Source of the DNA: Pleurotus djamor
Lineage: Eukaryota > Basidiomycota > Agaricomycetes > Agaricales > Pleurotaceae
Direction of reading: 5' to 3'
DNA: 64,000 nucleotides
NCBI GenBank assembly: GCA_029747585.1
Contig: JAPEVF010000098.1
Location: forward strand, 1 to 64,000
In this document: positions 22,388 to 33,685 of the stretch, in pieces
Position numbering within the stretch: position 1 is the first letter of the stretch
How the letters are laid out: the number at the start of each line of letters is the position of its first letter
Program-made: the position numbers and the translations under genes
The notes under the pieces: generated by a model
Told to the model about the DNA's origin: nothing
What the model saw: the letters and a program-made list of their open reading frames with translations, nothing else
Database searches by the model: none

Positions 22388-24582
22388 ATGTCTACTGTCG
22401 ACCCATATTCGTCGCCGATGGAGGCAACGCCCTCGAATGAGAGCAATGGCAGCCCGACGCCATACCTCTCGTTCACCCCAAAACGCTCGGTGGCCTCTTT
22501 CGAGAATCTTGTGGCATTGGCAAACTACCAGGAGAGGCTGAAAGATGCGAGGAAAATCGTTTGGAGAGACAGAGGCCAGCCCGTCGTCGAGCTGCCCGGT
22601 GTGCAGGCTTGTTTAGAACATGCAGCCACGGGAGGACTTCGTGAGTGACCACCGTTTTCAGGGCGTCCGGGAACTGATGATGCATTGACCCAGGTTCTGC
22701 CACTATAGCTTTCGGGATTCGTGCTGGGCTCAACCTCGTGCTTGCCATGATTCGAATGCGTCGGCTACCAAGGTCTGCAATATGTGCGCAGAGAATGCTA
22801 CTTTGCTGATACAATAAAGATCGACATGGTTCGCTCTCGTTCGACATGCAATATTCGCCGAAGATACGTTCAGGTTTGGTGCAATGCTAGGTACGCGTTT
22901 GAAATCATGTCTCATGTCTCAGAGCATCTTACTGAGACATGTCACCAGGAACATTCACGGCTATGTACAAGTTCCTTCTGAATGCCCTTCCCATCATCGT
23001 CCCTGCGATCAGACCAAGACACGCTCGTAGAGCCTCATCGGCTCTTGATGATGACGAAGTCGAGGAACATGATCTCGAGGCCGGTCGCCGTGCTACGCGA
23101 TTGACACTTGAAGTCCCCTTGGCTGAGCGCCGTGCACGCCTGTCACTCAGCACCCACGCCCAAATGATGATCATTCGAAAGAAGACGCGTCGGTGGCACG
23201 CGGCTTTAGCGGGGGCGGTTGCTGGGGCGCTGGCAATCGCGTGTGAGAGAAAGGACAGACGCGATGTGATTGCCCAGCAGATGTTTGTTCGGTGAGTCTT
23301 CGGTGCTGATTGCAAGTCTTTCGCGTCTGACTCTTCGCAGAGGCCTTCAAGGATCATACAACGCGTTCACGTCAAAGCACAACATCCATATACCACACGG
23401 AGCCGTTTTGGTATTTTCCTTCGCGTATGTTGTCTTTTGGTTCCGCGTGAATGCTCCATGACAACCCTTTTTCAAAGATGTGGACAAATCCTCTACGCGT
23501 GGCTGTTACGACCAGATACACTGCCTCGCTCATACTCATCCTGGTTGGTTGATTGGTCCTCTGCTTTCTACAACTTCTTTCAAACTCTCCATAACAGGAT
23601 CAGTCAAGCCTCCAAAGTACCCCAACCCGCCGTTCGCATAAATAGATCAACAGTAAGAGACGGAACCATCAACATAGCAGATATAGATGCTGTTTTAGCG
23701 AAGGATGTGCGTAACGACACTCCCGTCGTCATTTTCGTTAACACCGAGCTGCTTCTAGAACGTCACCCCCTCCAATGCTACGGTCCTTCGTCGCATGCGA
23801 GACCTCGCTATCCTATCACCTCCGATCTACGGTCCGCGTCATGGATCCTGCGCTGCTGTACATCCAGCTCTTGACTCGTGTCTGGATGTGCCCATCGATC
23901 GATTCTGGGAAGTCTTCAAGTGGATGTTCCCCATTTACGGCGCTCTTCACCTGATTCCCTCCGTATTATTCAAACGCAAAGAGTTCTTCAAGAAACCTCT
24001 GAACATGCTCCTAAAGGCTGCGTTGGGGACGACCCGAAGTTCAGCTTTTCTCGGCGTGTTTGTGATAATATACCAAAGTCCGTGGCTACATTACATTCAT
24101 CTGCGAATTGTATGCTGAAACGTCCACCTTTTCCAGGTGTATTCTGTTATAAGCACTATTTGTATGATCGATTAACATCGCCGAAGAATTCGCCGGCTCT
24201 ACAACGAATCATTGATCTGCTTATTTCCAAGCCGTCGTTCTGGGTACCAGGGTTCCTCTGTGGACTCTCCCTCTTCGTTGAAGCCCCACGGCGCCGTACC
24301 GAGCTGGCGATGTACGTGCTACCGAAAGGATTGGAGAGCGCGTGGGTGATGGCTCGTGGCAAGGGTCTAGTATTTAAAACGGGGAATTATGGAGAAATAA
24401 TGGTGAGACAAGTTGCTCCGTTTCTTCTGTCTTATGGCGCGCTGATGATTTTTTTCTTCTTGTTCTCCGGGTAGCTTACGGCTATTGGAATGGGCATGTT
24501 GATGAGCACGTACCAGAACGATCCTCATCACCTCTCTGGCCTCGTACGGCGTATTATGTATCAATTTATTGGTCCGAACTAA
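22388..24582 (+). CDS. TMEM135-like organelle membrane protein
   Basis: A 565-residue integral membrane protein resembling TMEM135 and its fungal relatives, which act in peroxisome and mitochondrial dynamics or lipid transport. Ten exons: 22388-22640, 22694-22772, 22820-22890, 22949-23291, 23341-23424, 23478-23543, 23598-23706, 23759-24077, 24137-24402 and 24475-24582. Recognisable stretches are CGQILYAWLLRPDTLPRSYS, FWEVFKWMFPIYGALHLIPS, RSSAFLGVFVIIYQ and the end LSGLVRRIMYQFIGPN. An acidic, Arg-rich hydrophilic loop (about 150-200) interrupts the first membrane part. All junctions are GT-AG. Family assignment is firm; localisation in this fungus is inference. Confidence 0.88.
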
Positions 24583-25165
24583 TTTACTCACAACTGTATC
24601 ACATTCGAAGCTTATGTTGCACTCTCTGGTTGATGAACACGAAAATCCTCCACCAGGACCTCGAGCATGATCTTTAGCCGTCACACGATGTCCCGGTCCC
24701 ACGGCGATCAGTATGTTCCAACTATAAATTATAGTGCAGTATTTCAAATCTACACAGCCGGTTGCTTACTTCTGTCATGACTGATATGTAGGTACAAGTC
24801 ATTGGTGTAATCCAGGTATGTTAACAACCATGACATCCGAAGACCTACAGTTTCTGATATCTAGTCAATAGGGCGCACATACTCAACCTGGTGACCTCTT
24901 CCTCACGTCTCGAAGTACGGACATTCACACCCATCCCAGTTGCCTATTCAATGCAATTGATCAGAACAGGAAACGCCGCCCGGCTGGTGAGACAGTCAAT
25001 CTGATCCGACCAAGCTCATAAGCATCATTCTTGGATATGCTGTCTTGAGCTGACTCCATTAATATGCCAGTCAGCAAAGCCTGAGAATTCGCGACTTCCT
25101 TCGCTCGTCCCCCTTCTCTTCCTTACTATACTACCTTCGCTCTTGTAATCCCTTGGCTGGATCCA
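24583..25165. other. Intergenic, nothing recognised
   Basis: A 583-bp spacer between the TMEM135-like gene and the third DUF6534 gene. The first part should be 3' UTR. No open frame or RNA gene stands out. Confidence 0.4.
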
Positions 25166-26700
25166 ATGAGTTCGACGGATTTAATAGCGAGCGTCTCCAT
25201 CATGGAGGTTGGAACCACGCTGTCAACCTTTTTGTTTGGGATTTCTACTCTACAAGTATGGGCTGAGTGGGGACTTGATTTCCTCACCGCACGCTAACCC
25301 GTTACTCCAGGCGTATTCTTATTACCTCCACTTCAATGACCGCTTGACTTTGAAACTTCTGGTGAGCATCCTTATCCGTCCTCTCGACTGTGATCCTATT
25401 GATGTCATTGCATAGGCTGTCGGTGTCTGGTGGGATCGACATCTAATCCACTCGTTCACCGTGTTCACCCTGGTAATACTATACTTAGGGCTTTGGAGCT
25501 TGGGCATGCAGTCGCAATGCTTCACAATTTCTACACCCTGTCCGTCCTTCAATACGGGAAATATGATTTTGTCTTGGGGAAATCGCCTGCCAGTCTCGCG
25601 ATCGCAGCCCTCCTCGATGGTCTTCTATCTTTCCTCGTATCTGTAAGACTAAATCAACCTTATCCACCTTGCCCATCCGATTGAAGCGCTGTTTCATAGG
25701 GATTCTTCATCCACCGAATTATCAAGCTCACTCGCAACAACCTCGTTGCCTTGCTTTGTCTGTTTCTCTCGACGTTGCGCCTGATTGGTTACGTCGGGCT
25801 ATCCATCTTAGGGACTCAGGATACGGATGTCGAGTTTATCAGGAAGAGGAAATGGATTGTCATTACAAGCGTTACCATTGGCGCTGTGGATGATATCCTC
25901 ATCGCGGGTGTCTTGGTTCGTAACCTTTACCGAAGAAAACAGAAGTACATCGACACGCCTTCTTACCAACGGTATGAGCCCTCCAGCTTCAGAATGTCCT
26001 TGAAGATAACATAAATCCAGGAGGCTGCTGAAAGTTCTGGACCGGTTGATTGTCGAAACCTTAAGTGAGTTGCTTGCATCGTATACCTTTGACCGCCGTT
26101 CACACATTATTTAAGGGACTGGCTTCGTCACTAGGTACGGTCATCCCAAAACTGTCTGATCTGTGGTCGGACCTCATGAACCTGACGCAGTGTACTGAGT
26201 TTAGCACTTGCAATATCCGTGGGCCTTCCTGCATTGTTGCTTTTTGTCTCCCCTTTGACTCCTATTTATCTACTCTATACTCTAGCTACTGGCTAAAGAT
26301 AACTCTGGTACGTTCACGCAGATCGCCCTGGGCTTTCGTGTTTATTCCTACCCACGCTACGCGCATATCATACAGTGATCTGGGTCGCCATATTCGTATG
26401 TCAAGCGCGAGGTCTGTCGCCGACTTTCCTATGCCCCCTTCCTTCCCCCTTGCTCACCAAACCTACAGCATTCAGCAACTCACTTTTTGCAACGTAAGAA
26501 GCGAAGATCATCATTGAGGATCAAGGAATTCCTTCTCATGCTGGGGTTACAGCCTGAATTCTCGAGCAAATGTACCACTGCCCACGACAGTCCATCTCAG
26601 CAGTCTTCAATTTGGCCCTCCGATCAAAATATCACTGGCGAATTTCGATGGAATGTCTTCGCCACCTACGGTAAACAGTCTACTCCATGGCTTGGCTTGA
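25166..26700 (+). CDS. DUF6534 multi-span membrane protein, copy 3
   Basis: Close paralogue of the gene at 17379-18973, in opposite orientation, 306 residues. Twelve exons: 25166-25255, 25311-25361, 25416-25429, 25489-25642, 25700-25971, 26021-26064, 26116-26134, 26200-26245, 26286-26307, 26376-26411, 26469-26493 and 26553-26700. Start region MSSTDLIASVSIMEVGTTLS aligns directly with MGSADLLSSVSIMEVGTTFS of its twin. Further matches are ALELGHAVAMLHNFYTLSVL, LNSRANVPLP at the tail and VIWVAIFVCQARAFSNSLFA. The C-terminal tail after LNSR has diverged freely. Membrane function unknown. Confidence 0.82.
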
Positions 26701-27101
26701 GGCGTTGTTTTCTAACAATGTGTGGCAGGTGAGCTCTGTCGGACGAAGTAGAGCACACACACTGCATAGTATTCCAAGTCGACCCCTTGCTAGCTTTGGC
26801 TGATTCTCAGATCTCGGCTTCCAACTTTTTGCATCCTGTACAATATCAGTTGGCCTTTTGGTATGGACTGGACACGTAGATGGCAGCAAATTTTTCCAAG
26901 GGAACTGTACTCTTGACTGTCTGTTGAAAGACTCTACACTCTAGGTAGCAACTTCATGGGATACGTAGATGGCAACAAAAATTCCAAAAAAAAANGAACC
27001 TGTAATCTGGACTGGCTCGTGAAAGAGTATGAAGATAGTAACGTTCCTTATTTAAAATTCCAGGACGGTCTGGGGACGTTGGGAGTTGGGAGTTGAGTAT
27101 T
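26701..27101. repeat. Intergenic with imperfect ~85-bp tandem duplication
   Basis: Two related units lie at about 26872-26940 and 26960-27035. Both contain CGTAGATGGCA followed by CAA, an A/T run ending in TCCAA, then GGAAC, CTGTA and GAAAGA in the same order. An n sits in an A run at 26995. The stretch is at the 3' side of the BTB gene and may be its UTR. Confidence 0.5.
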
Positions 27102-28079
27102 TCAATGGCGGACGAGTTCAGACGAGATGGTACCACTCACACTTGAGAGGCATGAGGCAATCTTCTGTTTGTACGCGGTAGCAAACCTATCAAGATCCTT
27201 TCGAGCATCCAAGAGGCAAGTGGGGCAACCCGTGCTCTGCGCTTCAGCCATGGCTACTTGAATATCGGGTAGGGTGACTGCACTTGGGCCAACTCTTGAA
27301 TACGCTCGTGTCGTCCGATCGAGATAGTGGAACCACCATTTTAACCTCAGTAAATCGACCACTCTTCCATCAGGAGTTAAGATGGCTCTGACCATATCGC
27401 TTCCTGTTGAGAGTCTACAGCGGTGGACATGGAAGGAATATGCAAGCACGTTGGGGATCCACGTGAGGTCATACGGATCCGATGCGGTGAGCTTTTTGCA
27501 AGATGTCCGACATGCTCTGTAATAACGGATGAGCCGTTGGTAGTCGGTACCTGAGATATACCCAAGTTCGGTGTTGGTGGAGTCTCCTGGGGAGAGTAAG
27601 CGGTCGAGGGGGAGCCTCAAAGACTCTTTAGCGGCGGCTCGCGCTAAATTTTCGAGACGAAAACGACACCCTATCGCATACGCCTCCACCGGCGCAGCCT
27701 TTATTTTGCTGGGGGTGTAAAATATATCCACGATGCGTTTGAACGCGAAACCCATGTCGTACTTTTGCGCTGCCATTAAGGTTGCGATTAACACCTCCTT
27801 AAATTCGATAACGGGGTAGTCCATGGGGTAGCAGAATCGCAGCAGAGTGTCCAATGTCAGGGAGTCTTCGCTGACGATGACAACAGGTATCGTGTCGTGC
27901 GAAGCTTCTGAGTCGGGTTGAGGTTGGGGGAGCGTGAACATGTCTTTGAAAACAGGCGATGCGACTGAAAGGATGGCTCGGAAGACACGGAAATTGACAT
28001 TGTCGCAGGTCTGCAGGATAACGTCTGCGCCTGAGTCATTGAAAGGGATTGACGCGACTTGCTCTGTTGTGTTCGACAT
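27102..28079 (-). CDS. BTB/POZ-domain protein
   Basis: A 325-residue protein encoded without interruption. The BTB/POZ fold occupies about residues 15-120: GADVILQTCDNVNFRVFRAI, LSVASPVFKDMFTLPQPQ, then VVIVSEDSLTLDTLLRFCYP. Such proteins in agaricomycetes often act as Cullin-3 adaptors or are uncharacterised. The C-terminal half contains a helical BACK-like stretch (KIKAAPVEAYAIGCRFRLEN) and a patch rich in Cys and Arg. A GTGAGT donor lies after SCLSS near residue 314, so the last dozen residues could be replaced by a further exon reaching the duplicated region to the left. Domain call good; exact C-terminus uncertain. Confidence 0.78.
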   Translation of the reverse strand: MSNTTEQVASIPFNDSGADVILQTCDNVNFRVFRAILSVASPVFKDMFTLPQPQPDSEASHDTIPVVIVSEDSLTLDTLLRFCYPMDYPVIEFKEVLIATLMAAQKYDMGFAFKRIVDIFYTPSKIKAAPVEAYAIGCRFRLENLARAAAKESLRLPLDRLLSPGDSTNTELGYISGTDYQRLIRYYRACRTSCKKLTASDPYDLTWIPNVLAYSFHVHRCRLSTGSDMVRAILTPDGRVVDLLRLKWWFHYLDRTTRAYSRVGPSAVTLPDIQVAMAEAQSTGCPTCLLDARKDLDRFATAYKQKIASCLSSVSGTISSELVRH

Positions 28080-28198
28080 GGATGCAGAGTTGAGGACAAA
28101 GGGAGCACCTCGTGCGCATGGTACATGTATGAGCCCCTGTATCTCCTAAGCTGAACAAGTATTACAGGAACTGAACAACGGAAAGAAGATTGACGCGT

Positions 28199-29753
28199 TT
28201 ACAACGGGATATCAACAGTCTCTCCCACATCATCATCTCCATCCTCGACCGAACTGCCCACCGACCGTTCCTTCTCCACCGGTGGGGGAGGCGGAACTTC
28301 AATACTTGACGGTGTGATCACAACAGGCCCAATCGATGCGGCTGATGCAAGGGAGGGCGGGACCTTGTCGTGGCTATCCACCACAGGTGACGATACTGGC
28401 GACGGGAATTTGAAGTCTTTGTTCATAGTCCCAGTCCTACTCTTCCTCTTTGCCTCTTTTGGCGTGGGTTGAGCGGAGGTCTGTTGAAGGTCTTCCACCT
28501 CGTTTGGATCTTCAGGTGTGGCTTCGAATGTCTGAGGTAGTCGATTCCGGCTATCGGAGGGAAGGCTGTCGGTACGGGATGGAGGAGGCATTGAAGCACG
28601 ATGGCTAGTGGGCGAGGTTTGATTCCGTGGTGGAGGGCTGGTGGGTGCACGGGTAAGGGAGGCTTGGGACATGGATTGTGGGCGGTTGAAAGGCGGGGAG
28701 TTGATCGGCGCTGAAGGCGTCGCTCCAAGGTAGTATTGGGCAATTGGGACCATCCTAGGATCAAATTCAGCGGGGAGTTAGACTTCAGCAAGGCTAACAC
28801 TCACTTCTTCTCAGCATGACAGGCCAATATCCACTGTGGCTGGGCAACAGGAATGCTCAACTGCAGTGCTCGTTGATATTCCACCCCAGGAGCATTTGTC
28901 TGATTCCCAGCGGCTTGAGCACCAGATGGGGTGGCGGCAGGTGTTGTACAAAGGAAGTGGGTTGTGTCGATTTGTATCTTGTCGCTCCAGTCTGCTCCCA
29001 TCTCTTTGAGGGCGAGTTTCGCGTTCTCTAAAAGCACTGGGTCTTGAACATTACCGAAACAGACTCTAATACCCGAGGTGTCCGTCATGGTATGTGTGCG
29101 CACGCGTAGGACATTGGAAGAATATGTGCCAGCGGTGGTTCGAAGCACAAGGCGGAAGGAGTAGTCTGTATTGAGCTCGAGGCCTGATAGCTTGGTTGAT
29201 GTATTTGTGGCAGGCGAGGGGATGGCGGCGAGACGTTGCTCGTTTCGATAGATGTCTAGCGAGCGTAGCTTGGCTTTCGCCAACACGATCGGTGGCCATT
29301 GCAAAGTGACTGACGTCTGCGTCACATTTCGTAGCTAAGACAAGTATTTCAAAGGCTGGTCGCGCAGAAATAGCCCAATATACGACGCACCTGTAACTGT
29401 GGCGGCTCTGGTGATTCCAGTCCAAATTCCTCCAAGATACTGTCTTGGAGTTGCCAGAACTCCTGGTCGCGCCGTTTCTCCTCAGCATGGTTTTGATGAA
29501 CCGCAATGTTGACTATCGAGCCCGTCGTAGCCCCAGGAGGCAGCAAGATAGATGGAAATTCTATCAAATGCGCGCGTTCACCGAGCAGGATCTGGGGAAT
29601 TGCGTCAGGATACAAGACCTCCGAGGTCCGAGCGCGAAGCTTACAGCCATTCCCGCATCTGTTCAAGTAATGAGCTCGCGCATTCATTTCAGATTCAGAT
29701 ATCTCACCTAGCTTTCCAACAGTGAAAGTGAAGCTGTCCTTTTGTTTCTCCAT
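28199..29753 (-). CDS. CHS5: Chs5, exomer scaffold subunit
   Basis: Component of exomer, the trans-Golgi coat adaptor that sends chitin synthase and other cargo to the surface. The 448-residue protein is built from exons 29708-29753, 29391-29605, 28805-29334 and 28199-28754. The start FTFTVGKL plus HLIEFPSILLPPG is the conserved Chs5 N-terminus; then come an FN3 domain (VTLQWPPIVLAKAKLRSLDI, LELNTDYSFRLVLRT) and a BRCT domain (SGIRVCFG, DTTHFLC, QWILACHAEKK). The tail is Pro/Ser-rich and disordered. The first intron needs a GT...TG boundary to keep frame, since every nearby AG acceptor gives a stop or shift. The arrangement FN3-BRCT is specific to Chs5. Confidence 0.9.
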
Positions 29754-29885
29754 CGTCGTCGAGTTTGAGCTTCTCGATTGACGGCCAATCAATTCATTAA
29801 CTTCAAAATGAGTCTCACGGTCAGATTCTCTTTCGCACGGTCAGTAAGTGATAATACACATGGAACGCGTCCGCCATCCCTGACG
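29754..29885. promoter_or_regulatory. Bidirectional promoter, CHS5 / VPS41
   Basis: A 132-bp divergent spacer shared by two genes of post-Golgi trafficking. If translation of VPS41 began at an upstream in-frame ATG (29808), only 54 bp would remain. Confidence 0.55.
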
Positions 29886-32800
29886 ATGGCTTCATCGACT
29901 TCTCCAGACGACGTTGACGTCGACTACGTGGAGAAGGACAACCAGCACGCCATCTCGGACAGCCCGACTCAGCTCACTGACGCTGAAGACGGCGACGCTA
30001 GTCCCGGTCATGGTGGATCCAACCAGCTGCATAGTTCCGATGAGGAAAGTGTGGATCTGGACGACGAAGATGACGACGAGTACGACGAGGATGATGATGA
30101 CGATGAAGAAGAAGAGGAACCTTCACTCAAATACGAACGAATTGGAGGCTCTATTCCTGATTTGTTTCGCAAGGACTCGGCGTCAGGCGTAGCCATTGCA
30201 AACAAGGTCATGGTGAGCTCTGCTCCTTCAATTCGAGTGCATGATCAATGTATATATGTATGCTAGGCAATTGGAACACACAATGGACTAGTTCATATAC
30301 TGGACTTGACCGGAACGCGTATCAAGTCGTATAAACCTCATATGGCCTCTATTGTGGACATTACTTTGGACTCAACTGGAGAATTCGTGGCCACGGCTTC
30401 AATGGACGGTGAGGCTTTACCAGTGCACGCTACAAATTCTTCTAAACAAGCTACTCTAGGCCAAGTGGTGATCCGCTCGCTGACCTCCACGGAATCCTAC
30501 TCTTTCGACTTGAAGCGACCCATGCGGACAATCGCGCTCGAACCCAACTTTTCAAAAAGCGGGTACAGGTCTTTCGTCTGTGGTGGAATGGCAGGCAACC
30601 TTGTTCTTCACGAAAAGGGCTGGCTCGGACACAAGGAAACGACGCTTCACACCGGCGAAGGTCCAATCTGGCAAGTTCGATGGCGCGGCCGACTCATTGC
30701 ATGGGCAAATGACTTGGGTGTCAAGATCTACGATACCGTCTCGCAGACTCGCATAACATACATCGACCGACCTGCAGATAGTCCTCGTGCGGACCTTTTC
30801 AAATGCACGCTTTACTGGGAAGACGATTCTACTCTCATCATCGCGTGGGCCGACCACATCAAGGTTGCACGCGTCCGTTCGCGTCCAAAGACTCCCGATG
30901 CTGCGTCGAAAGCCAACCTACCGCCCCTCCTTGTGGAAATTACTGCTGCGCTCCAGATAGATGGTATGATTGCTGGAATTGTACCACATCCAACCAATAT
31001 GCAAGCCGCCCCAACACCACTTCCCGAACTGAGTAAATCTACGTCGCATCCCGCTCCCCCATTGACATCCTTCCTTGTGCTTGTGTACACGCCACCTGAC
31101 ACTTCTTTCAATGAAGAGATGACGGAGGATAGATCTCGGCAGGCTAAGAAGGCCGCTGACCGACCTGAACTCCGTATCATATCACGCGCCGGAGAAGAGC
31201 TTGCTGCAGACGCGATCACGGTTTCCGACTTCCAGCGGTGGGGATGTAATGACTATGTTCTGGCTGAAGTCTTGGATCCCGCAAACACAAGCCCAGATCC
31301 AGCCGCCGGCCGAAGCTATGTCGTCGTCAGCCCTGTCGACATCGTCCTGGTGAAACCTCGGGATAGACGTGACCATGTCACTTGGCTTGTTGAACGCAAA
31401 CGGTATGAAGAAGCGTTGGAAGCCGTGGAGCAAATTGAAGCGAGTGGTGAATCTGTACCTGGGGAAGTAGAAGACGCCGTCAGCTCGTCTGAAATTGGAC
31501 AAAAATACATCGAACACCTTATCCAAGAAGGTCAGTCTAGTCCCTCATTATCTTCGACTAGCCCTGAATTGTTCAATGCTTTTATCCAGGCGACTTCTCC
31601 AAGGCAGCCAAGTTATGTCCAAAGGTCTGTGGTCAAGACCCGAAACGATGGGAGGAATGGATATTTGTTTTTGCAGACAGACGCGAGCTTCAAGTAGGTT
31701 TGCGGTTCGTGCCTCCGAGTCAAACTGACCCCTTGTCTTTCAGGCGGTCATTCCATACGTTCCGACAGAATCACCTCAGTTGGACCACGTCGTGTATGAG
31801 ATGATGCTCGCGTATTTCATCAAGCATGATCGCAATGTATGGACATCTCCCCCCTGCGTGACACCTCCCTAACAATCCACGTCGACTCTAGGCATTGTTG
31901 CAAACTATCAGGGAATGGCCGAAGACAATCTATGATCTCTCAGCGGTCATCGTAGCGATACAGGATGAGCTCGATCACTCTGCCACTACCTCATCTTTCA
32001 AGTCTTCCAGTCCAGAGACGACATTACTCATGGAGTGTCTAGCAGAACTGTAAGTTCTCTTCCTTTTCTGGCCGAATGACGATCCAAATAAGATTCTATT
32101 AGGTATACTGCCAACCGACAGCCTGGCAAGGCTTTACCGTATTACTTACGCCTTCGACGATCCAATGTTTTCGATCTCATAAGAGAACATAATCTTTTCA
32201 CTGATGTCCAGGATCAAGCACTTTTGTTGGTCGAGTTCGACCAGGAACTGATGGAACAGCGTAAAAAAGCTGGCGAGGTTGTAAATGAGCGTGAAAGCCG
32301 AGCGATAAAGCTGCTGGTTGACCATATCCACTCAATAACAGTGAGTTCATATTGATCTTCGATTTAATGATAGTATGAATCCCCTTTGCAGGTTGGGCGA
32401 GTCGTGAAGCAACTTCAGAGTCGACCATATTACCTTTTCTTATACCTCGATGCCCTCATGGACAAGGATCCATATCTCGCATCAGATTTCGCTGATATAC
32501 AAGTGAGTCACTGCACTTTCCGCCGAAGGCAACTGATCTCAATTTGTTTCAGGTGAAGCTGTATGCCGAGTTCGACACACCCCGCTTGATAGATTTCCTG
32601 CGAGCAAGTAACTACTATAACCTGGAGAAGGTTAGTCCATCCCGATATGCCATGACCGGTACGTTAATCTTTGTCATCATTAGGCATATGCTGTTTGCAC
32701 GGAGCGCGACCTCGTTCTGGAGATGGTTTTTCTTCTCGGACGCATGGGGAACAACAAGAAGGCTTTGACCCTGATTATCGAACGGCTGGGAGATGTCAAC

Positions 32801-33601
32801 AGGGTTAGTCCCCCGGAAGCTTTTGAAGTATTACCGCCATCCTGATGCACTCCTTCCTCAGGCAATCGACTTCGCCAAAGAACAGGCAGACGATGACCTT
32901 TGGGAGGATCTTCTCAAGTATTCAGAAACGCGGCCCAGTAAGCTCAGGCTTACCGCTCTCCTTCTGTGTGCGATTTATCCCATTGTACAGCGTTTATCCG
33001 TGGTTTGTTGGAGAATGTTGGTGCTGAGATCGACCCTATACGGCTGATAAGACGCATCAAGAACGGGTTGGAGATTCCTGGTCTGAAGGAGGCTCTCATC
33101 AAGATTCTTCAAGACTTCCACCTACAGATATCTCTTTTAGAAGGGTGTCAAACGATTCTAAACGGCGATAGCTCTGATCTAGCGGGAAAACTTCACAGGG
33201 ATCAAACTTCTGGCTTTTTTNGTCTATGGTGCGCGACCACAATTTTTGAGCAAACGAGACTCACTGACGATCCATTCCTCAGGCAAATCTGCATGCCCTA
33301 TGTGCTCTCGATCACTACTTGGGCCACCCCAAGAGGTTCTACTACTCTTCCTGTGTCGGCATATCGTGCATGCCTCATGTGTTCATGAAGACATACCCAC
33401 CCACTCTGACACGTCCTATGGAACCTTGAGTGCTTCCATAGAGCGTCGGATCAGTAGCAAGATCGCGTTGTAAGTTTAGTGCTTTCTTCAGTACGAACCC
33501 CGTCTCTGACGTCCGTATCACTAAGTTCCTCAACGATTCGTACATTTGTTCGCAGAGGATGCCCAGTCTGTCGTTCACGGAGCGAGGGAACGAGAGGCTG
33601 A
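29886..33601 (+). CDS. VPS41: Vps41, HOPS tethering complex subunit
   Basis: A 993-residue vacuolar tethering protein that binds Ypt7/Rab7 and serves AP-3 vesicles. Fourteen exons: 29886-30212, 30267-30408, 30460-31530, 31590-31693, 31744-31836, 31892-32049, 32103-32340, 32392-32502, 32553-32630, 32684-32803, 32862-32937, 32991-33221, 33283-33469 and 33556-33601. A long Asp/Glu run precedes EPSLKYERIGGSIPDLF, the usual Vps41 entry to the WD40 propeller. The CHC repeat part includes GDFSKAAKLCPKVCGQDPKR. The C-terminal RING-H2 has CPMC, CRHIVHASC and GCPVC. An n at 33221 falls on a splice border. An in-frame ATG 78 bp upstream could add 26 residues. Confidence 0.95.
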
Positions 33602-33685
33602 CACGCCCTCTTTCATGCTTGCCTCTTTCCCCTCTTTGTTGCCCGATTTACCGTGGAATAATACCCTCCTCTTTCATGCTGTCTA

